A stretch of DNA of 64,000 nt from Cunninghamella blakesleeana. Lineage: Eukaryota > Mucoromycota > Mucoromycetes > Mucorales > Cunninghamellaceae. The DNA lies in contig JAFCIZ010000007.1 of the NCBI GenBank assembly GCA_017871115.1, positions 1,674,001 to 1,738,000 on the forward strand. Reading direction: 5' to 3'. The position numbers were made by a program, and so were the translations under genes. Shown one piece after another: positions 1 through 11,018 of this stretch. The first letter of the stretch is position 1. Every line of letters starts with the position of its first letter. The notes below the pieces were generated by a model that was not told the origin of the DNA, made no database searches, and saw only the letters and a list, made by a program, of their open reading frames with translations.

Positions 1-1846
1 AAAATCTCGTTCATACATATTCAAATATTGATAATAAAAAAACGAACAAAAATTTATATGTATATACATTAAAAATAGTAAAATTATTTTTAAAGAATAA
101 TGCAAAGAATAATTAAATAATAATGATCAAATCTATTAAGATTAATACATATATATACTCTCTTATTATTAGTATCAATTTATTATCTATTCATGTCAAA
201 AAATATTAAGACAAATTATATACGTATGCATAAATTTTAATAATAATAATAATAATTCTATATTAATGAACAAACTAAACCTATTTTTGTTAATTGTGAT
301 ACAAAATGAACCAAAGGAAAACAAAAAGTTTATCCAGCCTACTACTCTAACCTTCTCCTATTTTTTTTTTTTTTTTTTTATATCCAGTTTATCATATTTA
401 ATTATTTATTATATCCAGTTTAGTTAACATAACTATAATAAACTAATTGCTTCAATTGAAAGAGTGAAAAAAAGAAAGAAGGAAATTGAGAGAAATTCAA
501 ATAATTGCCATGGTTACAAATCATATAGAATTATATGTACATTCTTGTATACTTGTTTACTGACGTTGTATAAAATGAATGAATGACATTGTTTTATTTA
601 TTTATTTATATATTTATTTATTTATTCCAAAAAATAAATAAAAAATATTGTAGATCATCACTAATTGACCAAACTTTTTCTTGAGAGATCTATTTTATGG
701 AGTAAAAAACCATCAACAAGTCATGTCAAAATAAATAAATAAATAAATACACAAACATTCATTCATTTTTTTTTCCCATTAAATATATTCCATGTTTTAA
801 ACATGGTATTATGTACACTTGTTTTTTTTTCCCCTTTATTAAAAATGGACAACAATTGAATAGATATATGTTTGTACCTTTATTTTTCTTGAAAAGGAAA
901 AATGACTTTTTTTACCAGAGTATTGTTTTTTATTGGTCTATATTTTTTTATTCATGCTATAATTTCATTTATCATTGGATAACAGTAACACACAGCCGAG
1001 AGAAAAAAAAAAACTGATCATAAATTATTTATTGAGTGATTGCATAGATCATTTCTTTTTTTAATATTATAATATAATTGAAAACACTATATTTATATAA
1101 TTATGTATGTAAAGGTGTCTGAGTCTTATTTTTTTTCTAAAAAAAAGAAAAGGTACGTGATATAAAGAGAAAGATGTATGTAACATTAAAAAAAGGACTT
1201 TTAAAATAAAAAGCACAAAAATTTTGTCATGTTTTTTTTTCTCTTTACTTTCTCTCTCAAGGATAAAAGTAATTCATCTTTATATAATCTTACGTACTTT
1301 TCTTCTTTCTGTATTTTAAATAATAAAAAAAAAATTTTTTTTTTTTTTGTTCCTTTAGTTATATTTAATAATATATATTAAATAATAATAATTATAAAAT
1401 ATATTATACATAATTTTTATTAATAATTTTTTAATATTATGTATAAAAAAATAAAAATAAAAAAAGAATAGACTAGAACTTGAAAAGAGTTTTAACCGAG
1501 AATAAAAATAAACTATTTAATGGCATTGCTAGTTTATATATATATATATATAAATTGAATTTGAATACTTTATAAAACTGGTCATAAATCAAAGAAAAAA
1601 AAAAAAAGACTAAATAAAAGAAAAAAGGAGGGAAAATGATTTATGATAGACGAAGGGGTTAATTGACAATATATTATTTTTATTATTACTCGACTACTAC
1701 CACTATCACCTCCACCGACTTGAAAACCGACTTTTTTTTTTTTAAAAAAAAAAAAAGTATTTGCTTATAATAATGATAATGATAATAATAAAAGATACAT
1801 TAAGTTTCATATAAATAAAAAAGAACTGATCATCTTTTTAACAATT

Positions 1847-1889
<43 letters not shown>

Positions 1890-2444
1890 TAAGTTATGTG
1901 TGAGATTAATACATGTGACATGGTTTTATAAAATATATATATCATGTGTTTATTTTTTTTCGATCAAAAATCCTTCACTTTTTTAAATATGGTAATTATT
2001 ATGAGAATCGATAAACAAACGATATTTTTTTTTTATTTTTTTTTATTTTGCCTTAACTTTATAGTTTTTTTTTTTAATAGTTTCTTTATGATTTAGATTA
2101 AATATTTTTCATATAATAATCTAAAAAGTTATTCTTTTTATTACTATATATACAAAATAATAATAATAAAAACTATATTATGCTATATTTATTTATATTT
2201 TAATCATAACAATAATAAAATAGATTACAACTTTGGGAGGTCTTATGATCCTATTTCATTCTATAGTCTTCTTTTTTTTTTTTTTATTTCTCACCCGCTT
2301 TTTTTTTTTTAAAACTCCCTTTTCAGTTTTATTACAATTTCAATCTATTTTTTAATTCTTCCCTCTTTCCTTTTTCCTATCACTTTTTTTTTAATTCTAT
2401 TTTATTCTAACCTTCTATTTATTTATTAATACAAAAGAATAATC
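1..2444. other. Gene-free AT-rich stretch
   Basis: No coding region is supportable here. It holds homopolymer T and A runs, short TTTA and TAAA arrays, two copies of TATATCCAGTTTA near 380-425, and an (AT)n microsatellite at 1853-1886. The last few hundred bases, T-rich with pyrimidine tracts just before the ATG at 2445, are the likely promoter and 5' leader of the FHA-RING gene. Confidence 0.6.
1853..1886. repeat. (AT)n microsatellite
   Basis: Uninterrupted AT dinucleotide run of about 34 bases. Similar runs recur across the window, for example 27055-27087, 45782-45809 and 48525-48560. Confidence 0.9.
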
Positions 2445-5334
2445 ATGGTTGATGCTATTTGTTTATCAATGGTGCCACCATATGATTCAACTGAACAAAA
2501 CGAGACTAATAATAATAATAATAATACTAATGCACCATCTGCTTTTCGTCGTTCACTCAACTTATCACATAGTGCTTTTGGATTAAGAAGGTTTTCAAGA
2601 TCAAATATAAATGATAATACAGCTACTACTACAACCACAGCAGAGGGTTCATTAAGAAGAAGAGCAACTATCTCCTCTTCAGTAACTGCAACTACTACTA
2701 ATACAGCAAATACAACCGAACCTGAACAAAGAAGACCTAAATCACTTCATGTCCGAATTGTACCTAATATTGAAAACCCAAGTCGAAGTTTAATTTTCGA
2801 TATCTTTGATCGTGAATTACAACCTGCTGTCTATATTAAATTTGGTCGTTTTACTGATAGATCACAATCACCAACGCACATGTCATTTAAAAGTAAAGTC
2901 GTTTCAAGATCTCATTGTGAAATATGGGTAGAACGTAACAAGGTAAATATAAAAATTGGTTTTCTTTTAAAACATATAAAAAATGAAAGCGATTGGATTA
3001 TCTTTTTTTTTTTAAAAAAAACCAGGGGGAGACTGAAGAAAGTGGAAAAAAAAAAAAAAAAATCTGGGTTGGACATTTTTTTTTATAGCGGAGATGAATG
3101 AATGAAATAGGATGATAACTAGTTTTTTTTTTTTTAATTATCATGGACAAGAAAGGCAATACATACTCACTTCTTTTTTTTGTTTTTTTTTTTTCAAAAA
3201 TAAAAACATAGTTATATATTAGAGATACAAAATCATCATCAGGTACATTTTTAAATCATATACGGATTAGTCCACCTAATGAAGAAAGTCGACCACATGA
3301 AATTCGAGATGGAGATATAGTACAATTAGGTGTCGATTATCAAGGTGGAGTAGAAGAAATTTATCGGTCTGTGAAAATGAAATTTGAAGTTAATCGAATG
3401 ATAAGAGAAAGACCTGTCTCCTATACTATGTCAGCTTTTCAAAATATTCGAAATTTAACAACGGGTGGAAATCAAATGCAACAAGATGATATTGCTTCTT
3501 CATCACTTCCCATGACAACAACTTTAAATAATATCCATGATCATACTTGTATAACATCAACAACAAATAATAACAATCATAATATTAAAAGTAATTTAAC
3601 TACAACAGCAAATGATTCTTGTATTGGTGTCAATGAAATAGAAGAATGCTGTATATGCTTGTAAGTGGCAAAAAAATATAAAAAAAAATCTGGAGTAATT
3701 TGATAATATATATATAAATGAGGAGTGAAAAAAAAAACACTGTCTTTATTCAAAAAAAAATATAAAAAAAAGGTCTAAAATAGGAAATAGAAAAAAAGGG
3801 GAAGTGTAATTTTTTTTTGTTAGTATTGAGACAGAAAAGAAAAAAAAAACGTATGATCCATTTATTTATATTTATATTTATTTTTTAATTATTAATTTTT
3901 TTATTTATGTAGATATGCTTTAGCACCTCGTCAAGCATTATTCGTTTCACCATGTGCACACACATATCATTATAAATGTATTCGACCTTTATTAGAAAGT
4001 TATCCAGGATTCCAATGTCCTATTTGTCGTACTTATTCCGATTTAGAAGCTAATATTCATATGGAATCCCATGAAGTAATTGAAAAATATGGATTACAAA
4101 GACAATATACAATAATCGATCATCATCATTCTCATCCTTCTGTAAATGAAACTTCCACTTCAAATATTGTAAATAATAATATAAACCATTCTTCTCCATT
4201 ACCATCTCCATCATCATCATCTTCTTCTTCCTCATCGGATTCTGAACCTTCGCCAACTTCACCTCATGATCTCTCTCCTTTAATGATATCTCCAACCATT
4301 AATTACTTGAATGAAAATAATACCCAATCCAGTCAATCTTGTAAGTCAATTTTTTTTTCTCCTTTTTACTACATTATAAAAAATAAAAAAATATAAAAAA
4401 TAAAAAAAGGAGGGTATATTTGGGATTATTCCATTTGATCTACAATATACTTCTTTATTGACACAAGGAAATAATACTAATAAAAAAAGGTGGGAAAAAA
4501 TATGATTTGCTAATTCTATTTTTAATTTTTTTTATTTTATTTACATATTTACATATTTATATATATATAGTAACCACAAGAGATAATAGACAAACCATTA
4601 TCATGGATCATACAATCAATAATCAACCTCACGAAACAAATCATCATCTTGAAAGCGATCATTCCCATACCGGTGAAATTGAAATGACAACATCACAAGG
4701 TTTAACAACCACAAACTTTAATTCTCAACAAGAAGAAGAAACTGAAGAAGAGCTAGAAAATAATAATAACATGATGATGATGACCAGTCCCGATATGGAA
4801 ATGAATGTTTCAACCACCACTTCACCTAACTCTACTTCACCACAACCACCCCAATCTGCTTCCTCTTCTTCATCGCTCCCACATCAACAACAACAAACAA
4901 CTACAGCTTCTTCATCCTCCAGTAATGTTCGATATCCAAAAAGATCTAATGGAACAAAATTTGTTGAAAAATTAAAAATGGTATTCCTTGAAAAAAGAAA
5001 ATCCTCTATTATTTTAGCACCAAGAGAAAGAAAAAGATCCAATCGTCCTCGACCTTTATCTTATCCTCATTTTTTAAGACGCCAGGATGAAGAAGAAATA
5101 GAAGAAGATGTAGAACAACAACAACATCAACAGCAACAGCAACAAAATGTAATATTACAAAGGTCATCTATATCTAATGATGATGCCATGTCCACTTCTT
5201 ACCCTTTATCAAATGCTACTACAAGTCAAATTTTATCTAGACAATCTACTCATTTAGCGGAAATAGAAGAAGTTGATGAATTACCTTGGCATAATAATTT
5301 CAATCAATTTCGTCAACCTATGTCTGTAGACTAA
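2445..5334 (+). CDS. dma1: FHA-RING E3 ubiquitin ligase, Dma1/Chf family
   Basis: Four exons join in frame: 2445-2942, 3212-3660, 3913-4340 and 4571-5334, giving 712 residues. The FHA domain spans about residues 128-230 and is split by intron 1: IKFGRFTDR, then SRSHCEIW, then SSGTFLNH, which is the phosphothreonine-binding pattern. A C3H2C3 RING follows, with Cys312/315, Cys330-His332, His335/Cys338 and Cys351/354. FHA followed by RING is the architecture of fission yeast Dma1 and budding yeast Dma1/Dma2 (Chf1/2), ligases of the spindle-position checkpoint and septin control. That function is inferred by family. The tail of about 350 residues after the RING is unusual: low complexity, with Ser, Asn, Gln, Glu and Met runs from triplet repeats and basic patches. 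The Asn/Thr-rich N-terminus (residues 20-95) is also disordered. The start is the first ATG after a long T-rich leader. Confidence 0.88.
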
Positions 5335-5721
5335 AAAATTATATATACTATATATCCTTTTTATTTTTTATTATATATATATATATATTCAATATGGATA
5401 TGATTTTTTAATTATTTATTATTACTATTATTATTATTATTATTATTATTATTCAAATCTATTTCTCTTACTATCTATATATATTTATATATTTATACTT
5501 ATACACACATTTACATATTTTTTGTAACATTTTTTTATATTTATTTAAAAATAATAATAATAATTATAATTATAATAATAATAATAACAACTATTATTAT
5601 AATTTATGTTTATCTTTTATTATTATATAACTTAATTTAATTTAATTTTTTTTAACGTCATCTATATGATCGTTTTATATATATATATAATAAATACATT
5701 ATACCATTCCATTTCATTTCA

Positions 5722-6997
5722 TTATGATTGCATATCATATTCTTTAGTAACTTGATTAACAAAAAGTTGCATAAATTCATGGCGTTGTTTTCCTAATTCT
5801 TTTCCTTTAGGCGTTCTTAACATGGAATATAATCTAAATAATTTTTCTATAATCAAAAATGAAAAATAAATAAAATCAAGAATCAGCGTTATTTTTATTC
5901 ATTCTTTGATTCATTTCTTTTTTTCTAATATACCATTTTTATTTGTTTATTTACCATGAAAATGATTCATAGCAGACCCATTCTTGGTATTGGTTTGTTC
6001 TTCATATTCCTTTTTGGTCATGTTATGAATTGGATCTAAATTTGGATCATAAAGACAAATGTTTCTACTACCACTAAATGCTGCGCAACGTAAAATACCT
6101 GGGAACAGAAAAGAAAAGAAAACGACAATGATGATAAGCTTCATTAGTATCTTTATTTATATCCTTCTCATTCTTATTGATACAATATACACCCTTTTTT
6201 TTTTTTTTTTTTTTTTTACCAAAAGCACCAATGGCATCCAATTTATCAGCATCTTGTACACTAAAAAAAGACGATAATAATCCATCAATATATATATTCT
6301 TTTTTTTTTCATTTTATATTTATATTTATATATTCTTACATATGAAGCTCAAGGCAATGATTTCTCCATTGAACCAATGTTGGGTCATCTGTTTCATCAT
6401 TCCAAGCTAATTCTTTTCGAAATCCAATATGATTGACTATTTTGGCAACCAAGTCAGATCGATCCACATTATAATCATGCTTTTTTAGAAAGGAACCAAT
6501 GATATCACCTCCACTAATATCTCCATTATAATATTTAGGATCTCCTACATCATGACTAAATAAATAAAAATAATAAAAAAAAAAAGAGGTACGAATGTAC
6601 AGATTGATATTAATAATCCAATATGTGCTGAAGTTCAATTTTAATGATAAGACACGAAAAAAATAAAATAAATAAAAACGCGCGAGAATATATTTATTTT
6701 TACCATAAAGCTGCTAATTCTACAATTTCAATATCTATTTCTTTTCCTTGAAGAATATAATCTTGGGCTATATCTAAAGCTAATAAACATAATAATAATC
6801 ATAACAATATATGCATATATGCCATTAATATATATCTATATATATACGAGTTCCTTCTATATATATATGTATACAAAACTGTGTTCCTAGATCTTACCTA
6901 ATCGTCGAACACGCTCCAAGTGAAAAAAGTCGTGAGAAGGATCAAAAGATTTCATATAATCTTTGACCATTGCTTCAGTTGCTTGTATTATAGACAT
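5722..6997 (-). CDS. HD-domain metal-dependent phosphohydrolase
   Basis: Six exons on the minus strand (6898-6997, 6704-6779, 6340-6555, 6220-6260, 5955-6098, 5722-5846) join in frame to 233 residues. HD-superfamily signatures are visible: SHDFFHLERV at residues 21-30 supplies the first His, CHDVGD at 59-64 the His-Asp pair, and IVQDADKLDAIGAFG near residue 131 the final metal-binding Asp. This is the small soluble YpgQ/YedJ-like class, often acting on nucleotides or other phosphate esters. The substrate cannot be told from sequence. The residue before the HD pair is Cys where Trp or Leu is commoner; it is created across an intron junction, so that splice could be checked. The gene is divergent from the F-box gene starting at 7197, with a gap of 199 bp that probably holds both promoters. 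Confidence 0.85.
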
Positions 6998-7196
6998 TTT
7001 TTTAATGAGTATATTCTAAAATAAAGAAAATAAAAAATGATAGGAAAAAAAAAAGAAAAAGAAAAAGAGAGTAAAAAAGAAAGTTTAAATCAGGAACTTC
7101 TTGAAAAAATTAAAACTCCATCAAAAATGGTAGAATGTGCTTAAACTTTAAAAAAAAGAATTTTTTTCGTTTACTTCTTTTTTTCTTTTAAAAATA
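6998..7196. promoter_or_regulatory. Short divergent intergenic region
   Basis: These 199 bp separate the start codons of the HD phosphohydrolase (-) and the first F-box gene (+). The region is purine-rich (GAAAAAG runs) on the left and pyrimidine-rich (TTTCTTTTT) just before the F-box ATG. A bidirectional promoter is inferred from geometry only. Confidence 0.4.
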
Positions 7197-8996
7197 ATGA
7201 CTTTACCTAATGAAATACTCACACTTGTATTTCAACACTTTAACTCACGACGGTACCTTAAAAATGTCTCACTTGTATGTCAACAATGGAATTTGGTAAC
7301 AGCAGATCCTATCTTTTATAAACGTATTACAATTTACACTTATATTCAATTGACAAAGTTTATAAAGGCAGCAACAATAATCTATAAACACCATCATAAA
7401 CCTATGGGCCATTATGTACAACAACTCGTCGTACTATGTGGTGAATATATCGAAGACAAGGTTTACAACGTTTTAAAACAATTAGAAACGTGTTGTCCAC
7501 ATCTTACTTTATTACAACTTCCGCGCGATTTCGATCGAAATCCCTATAGAAGATATACGAGCTTTGGGAAAATAGCAAAAGTACAATTAATAGAAGACGA
7601 TATGTTGATTCATTATATTGCTGATAATTCTAAAGAAAAAGAAAAAGAAAACACTATAGTTTTACATAAAATCTTAAATCAATTTCAGTTTTATACTTAT
7701 TCACAACAATGTCTAACGGAATTATGTTTACAATGTCATCCAGACGATTGTACGTGGTTAAGTTATAGTTATTTAGATACAATCAATCAATCATTTCCTC
7801 AGCTAGTAAAGCTAGCTATTTCCAGTTTCCATTGGTATGGTATAAATTATGATGCAAATTATAATAGTTGGACCACTTATAATAGTACACCCATTTCATT
7901 GACCAGTCTTACAACGCTTTATTTATATAATATAAGTAACACACCACCCACCATTTTTAATTATATAACAAATAGCTATCCAAATTTAGAATCATTAAAA
8001 ATGGAGACACCTATCTTTTTTTTTGACCCTCTGGTTTCTGAGACTCGTGAAGTTTATGGAAATGCATGCAGACAAGGTATCTTTCACATGTTTACTACTT
8101 TAGCAAAGTCACATTTGAAGCATTTTATATTAGATGATTTTGAACTAACAGAATATTGGCCAACTAGAGAATTATTAGAATGGATGGATCGTAATCGTCA
8201 TTCTATACAACTAAAAACATTATCATGGCCATATGGGATTCTACCTGCGGAATATGATTTAGATGAAAACTGCGGTATTCATTTTTTACAACAATTGGAC
8301 ACATTATCATTTCATCTATTAGATACAACATTAGTCAACTTAAAAACTATGTTTAATAATAAAATAATATCATACAATTTATCATCATTAACCCTTACAC
8401 CATATGAATATAAACAAAAAAATAGACTCGATTTATTTGATTGGCTTGATGTATTTCCTAATTTGGTAGATTTAGTAGCGTGTGGATGGAAAGTGTATCT
8501 CAACGCAGATTCCCAAAATATTAATAATGACAATCAACAGCAAAAACGTTACCCTTTACAAAAATTAGATTTAGTTGGTGGTGAATCAAAAATAGAAAAT
8601 CTGTTCACAATTATCTGTCAGCATTGTCCAAAATTAAAGGTTTTACATTTTCATGTAAGTTGTATCTATAATCCAACGTGTAATAAATTAATGAAATGTG
8701 AAGAAATAGAAAAAGAAAAAGGTACTTATCATTCCATTATACAAGCACCACACCTTGATCTCACAGAATTAAGTATAGATTATTATGCACATTCTGCATT
8801 TTCTAAGAAACTTGATCCATATTATACGGACTTTGTTTTGAACGTACTAACTTCTAATCCAGCATTCACCATATCAAAACATAGCCTTATTCTATCCGAA
8901 TCACTGTCAGCAACAAAAAAAATAGTACATCATATTACCATCAATTTGGACTCGGTAGATCGATTTTATTTTAATGGAGAATGTACTTTATATTAG
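7197..8996 (+). CDS. F-box protein with degenerate leucine-rich repeats (copy A)
   Basis: Single-exon protein of 599 residues. The N-terminus (about residues 3-45; LPNEILTLVFQHF, then VCQQWN) is an F-box, the motif that binds Skp1 in SCF ubiquitin ligases. The remainder has irregular Leu-rich repeat units such as LTSLTTLYLYNI and FPNLVDLVACGWK, expected to form the substrate-recognition surface. No catalytic motif is present. A paralogue (copy B) lies 3.8 kb downstream at 11019, and a decayed relative lies between. Residues about 351-400 are encoded by DNA identical to copy B over 149 bp, whereas flanking sequence has drifted. Substrate unknown. The start is supported by the same ATG context and opening residues in copy B. 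Confidence 0.85.
   Translation: MTLPNEILTLVFQHFNSRRYLKNVSLVCQQWNLVTADPIFYKRITIYTYIQLTKFIKAATIIYKHHHKPMGHYVQQLVVLCGEYIEDKVYNVLKQLETCCPHLTLLQLPRDFDRNPYRRYTSFGKIAKVQLIEDDMLIHYIADNSKEKEKENTIVLHKILNQFQFYTYSQQCLTELCLQCHPDDCTWLSYSYLDTINQSFPQLVKLAISSFHWYGINYDANYNSWTTYNSTPISLTSLTTLYLYNISNTPPTIFNYITNSYPNLESLKMETPIFFFDPLVSETREVYGNACRQGIFHMFTTLAKSHLKHFILDDFELTEYWPTRELLEWMDRNRHSIQLKTLSWPYGILPAEYDLDENCGIHFLQQLDTLSFHLLDTTLVNLKTMFNNKIISYNLSSLTLTPYEYKQKNRLDLFDWLDVFPNLVDLVACGWKVYLNADSQNINNDNQQQKRYPLQKLDLVGGESKIENLFTIICQHCPKLKVLHFHVSCIYNPTCNKLMKCEEIEKEKGTYHSIIQAPHLDLTELSIDYYAHSAFSKKLDPYYTDFVLNVLTSNPAFTISKHSLILSESLSATKKIVHHITINLDSVDRFYFNGECTLY
8249..8397 (+). repeat. 149 bp tract identical to 12053-12201
   Basis: Read side by side, these bases match copy B at every position, synonymous sites included. 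Mismatches resume immediately outside (C/T at 8248, C/T at 8398). This looks like a gene-conversion tract. Confidence 0.85.
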
Positions 8997-9243
8997 AAAA
9001 CAATTATATAATATAATTTAGTTTTGAAAAGAGTAGATATAGAAACAGAGATATAAGGATATCTACAAATGTAATAAATAAATATAAAAACAAAAATATA
9101 ATAGCAATTAAACAAAATTATAAAGAACAAACATTTGCAAACGGTATGTATTATTGACATATTTTAATAAGTGTTTTCTAATGTAAAAGAGAGGGAGTAA
9201 TAAGAAAAATTTTTTATATTTTCATAAAGACTTAATCTAATAA

Positions 9244-10682
9244 AATGCTTGGATTTATATTCCAATACATTAATTCACCAAGCTATTTGACAACTGCTTC
9301 ATTTGTATGCCCACGATGAAATTCTATAGCTATATAGCCTTTTTTTTAAACATATTACAATCTACACTTTCAATAATTATTAGCATTTAAATATTACAAT
9401 GAAACTAAAATATCATAAAAGTTTATTAGTCACTTTGTTCAATATCTCAAATTATTATTTAATAATTATATTAAAGCTAAAATTATAGCACGACTGGAAA
9501 ATTGTTGCTTATAACTTTCTTTAATACAGATTCCATGCAGTGAAAGTAATAATGGACATGGGCGATACGAAAACTTTGGAAAAATAAAAACAGTGCAATT
9601 AAAAGAAAATCATATTACAATTCATTATTTTAATATTCATTATTAAAAAATTGTACCAATTAAACATAATATACCTATAAGATTTTAGTATTTAAACAGC
9701 TTTTATAAAAGGAATTCATTTACAACTTGGTCTAAAAAGAAAGATATTTTTGAAAGGGTTTTATTTTTTTAACCCTATTCATCAATTATATTTTCTTTTA
9801 TTAAAGTAAACTATTATTCCTGTTTAAAATTATCATTTAATTGAAGAAGAAAGATCAACTTATGAAAGAAAAATCCTAACCTTTTATATAGACTTATGAT
9901 ATTGTATATAGATGATTTTGACAATAATAATTATAATAATAAAGACAATGACTTCATCAATTTTTTACAACAATTGCATACAATATTCACTTAAATATTT
10001 GATAAAACGTAGGAAAGCTTCGAATCTATGATTAAGAGAGCAAGTTTTTCAAATATTACTATTTAATTTACAGCCATTGACACTCTTCTCTTGGTACTAA
10101 TTTTGATCTAAAAATAGGTTTCCATTTATTTGATTGGGTTAACATTTTTCCAAGGCGGCAACATTAAAATTGGGTGGATTAAAATATATGCAAATACTAT
10201 TGATGGCCAGCAATAACAGTAGCAGCAGCAGCAACATTTTTAAAAATAACAATATTTAGCAATTGTAGTTTACAAAAAGAAGATGTCTTCACAATAAACA
10301 TGCCGACATTATCCAAAGTTGAAGATTTTGCACTGTATCAGTAGTAGTATGTAATATCTTATGAATTTAAAACTAGCTAAATAAGTAAAAGAGATTCATT
10401 ATATCATGTTATATGCGTTATGTATTGATTTGAAGAAATTAGAACTACATGTATTACAATTCTTTTTATAAGGATGATGGTGATGCAGCATCTATTTCCT
10501 GTTTTATTATCAATAATAATTATCACAATATAAATATTCCATTGGAAACATCTTATCCTTCATTAATAACAAAAATAACTTCAATAGCTATGATTAATAT
10601 TAAATATGATCATAATTATAATGAAGGATTTATAAAAGCAATGCAAAATGAACCATGTATACTCCACCATAGTAGCACATAA
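9244..10682 (+). pseudogene. Decayed F-box/LRR paralogue
   Basis: Lies between the two intact F-box genes in the same orientation. The opening codons from 9245 resemble the F-box start (FIFQYINSPSYLTTASFVC) but hit stops almost at once. Further islands match the paralogues: CATGGGCGATACGAAAACTTTGG near 9557 corresponds to their RYTKFGKI segment, TTTTTACAACAATTGCATAC near 9961 to the FLQQLDT segment, and ATTTATTTGATTGGG near 10123 to the LFDWLD segment. Indels and stops interrupt all of these. The final part (10449-10682) stays open for 77 codons but is not clearly alignable. No functional product is expected. Confidence 0.75.
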
Positions 10683-11018
10683 TTTAATTTAATTGATTAA
10701 TTCTATTATAATGGTAATTGGGAATTGTATTAAAGGACGTATTATCTTTTTTTTTTCCTTTTAAAAAATTCATAACGAAATAAGGCAATAAGGCAACCTA
10801 GGGGTATATATATACTTTTCTTTTTTAAAAAATAGAGCAAAATTACCTTTTGATTTAAATATACTTTTTAAGTAATGTATATGTTTTATGCTATTTTTTT
10901 TTAAAATGAATACTTTTGCAAACTAAAATAATGGATTTCTATAAAAAATTTAAACAGCGCTTCTTATTTTTTTAAAATTTAAATTTTCCTTATCCTTATT
11001 CTTATTCTTTTAATAGTA
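10683..11018. other. Intergenic, upstream of F-box copy B
   Basis: AT-rich, no coding signal. Ends in a pyrimidine-rich leader (TTATTCTTATTCTTTTAATAGTA) just before the ATG at 11019, much like the leader of copy A. Confidence 0.5.

Noticed and set aside
4507..4570. Independent start for the last exon of the FHA-RING gene
   Set aside because: The 4341-4570 intron joins the frame precisely, and the apparent leader is hydrophobic low complexity from intron DNA.
8312..8533. Open frame antisense to F-box copy A, with a counterpart at 12116-12355
   Set aside because: Both are shadows of the conserved coding strand; the shared sequence is explained by the identical tract.
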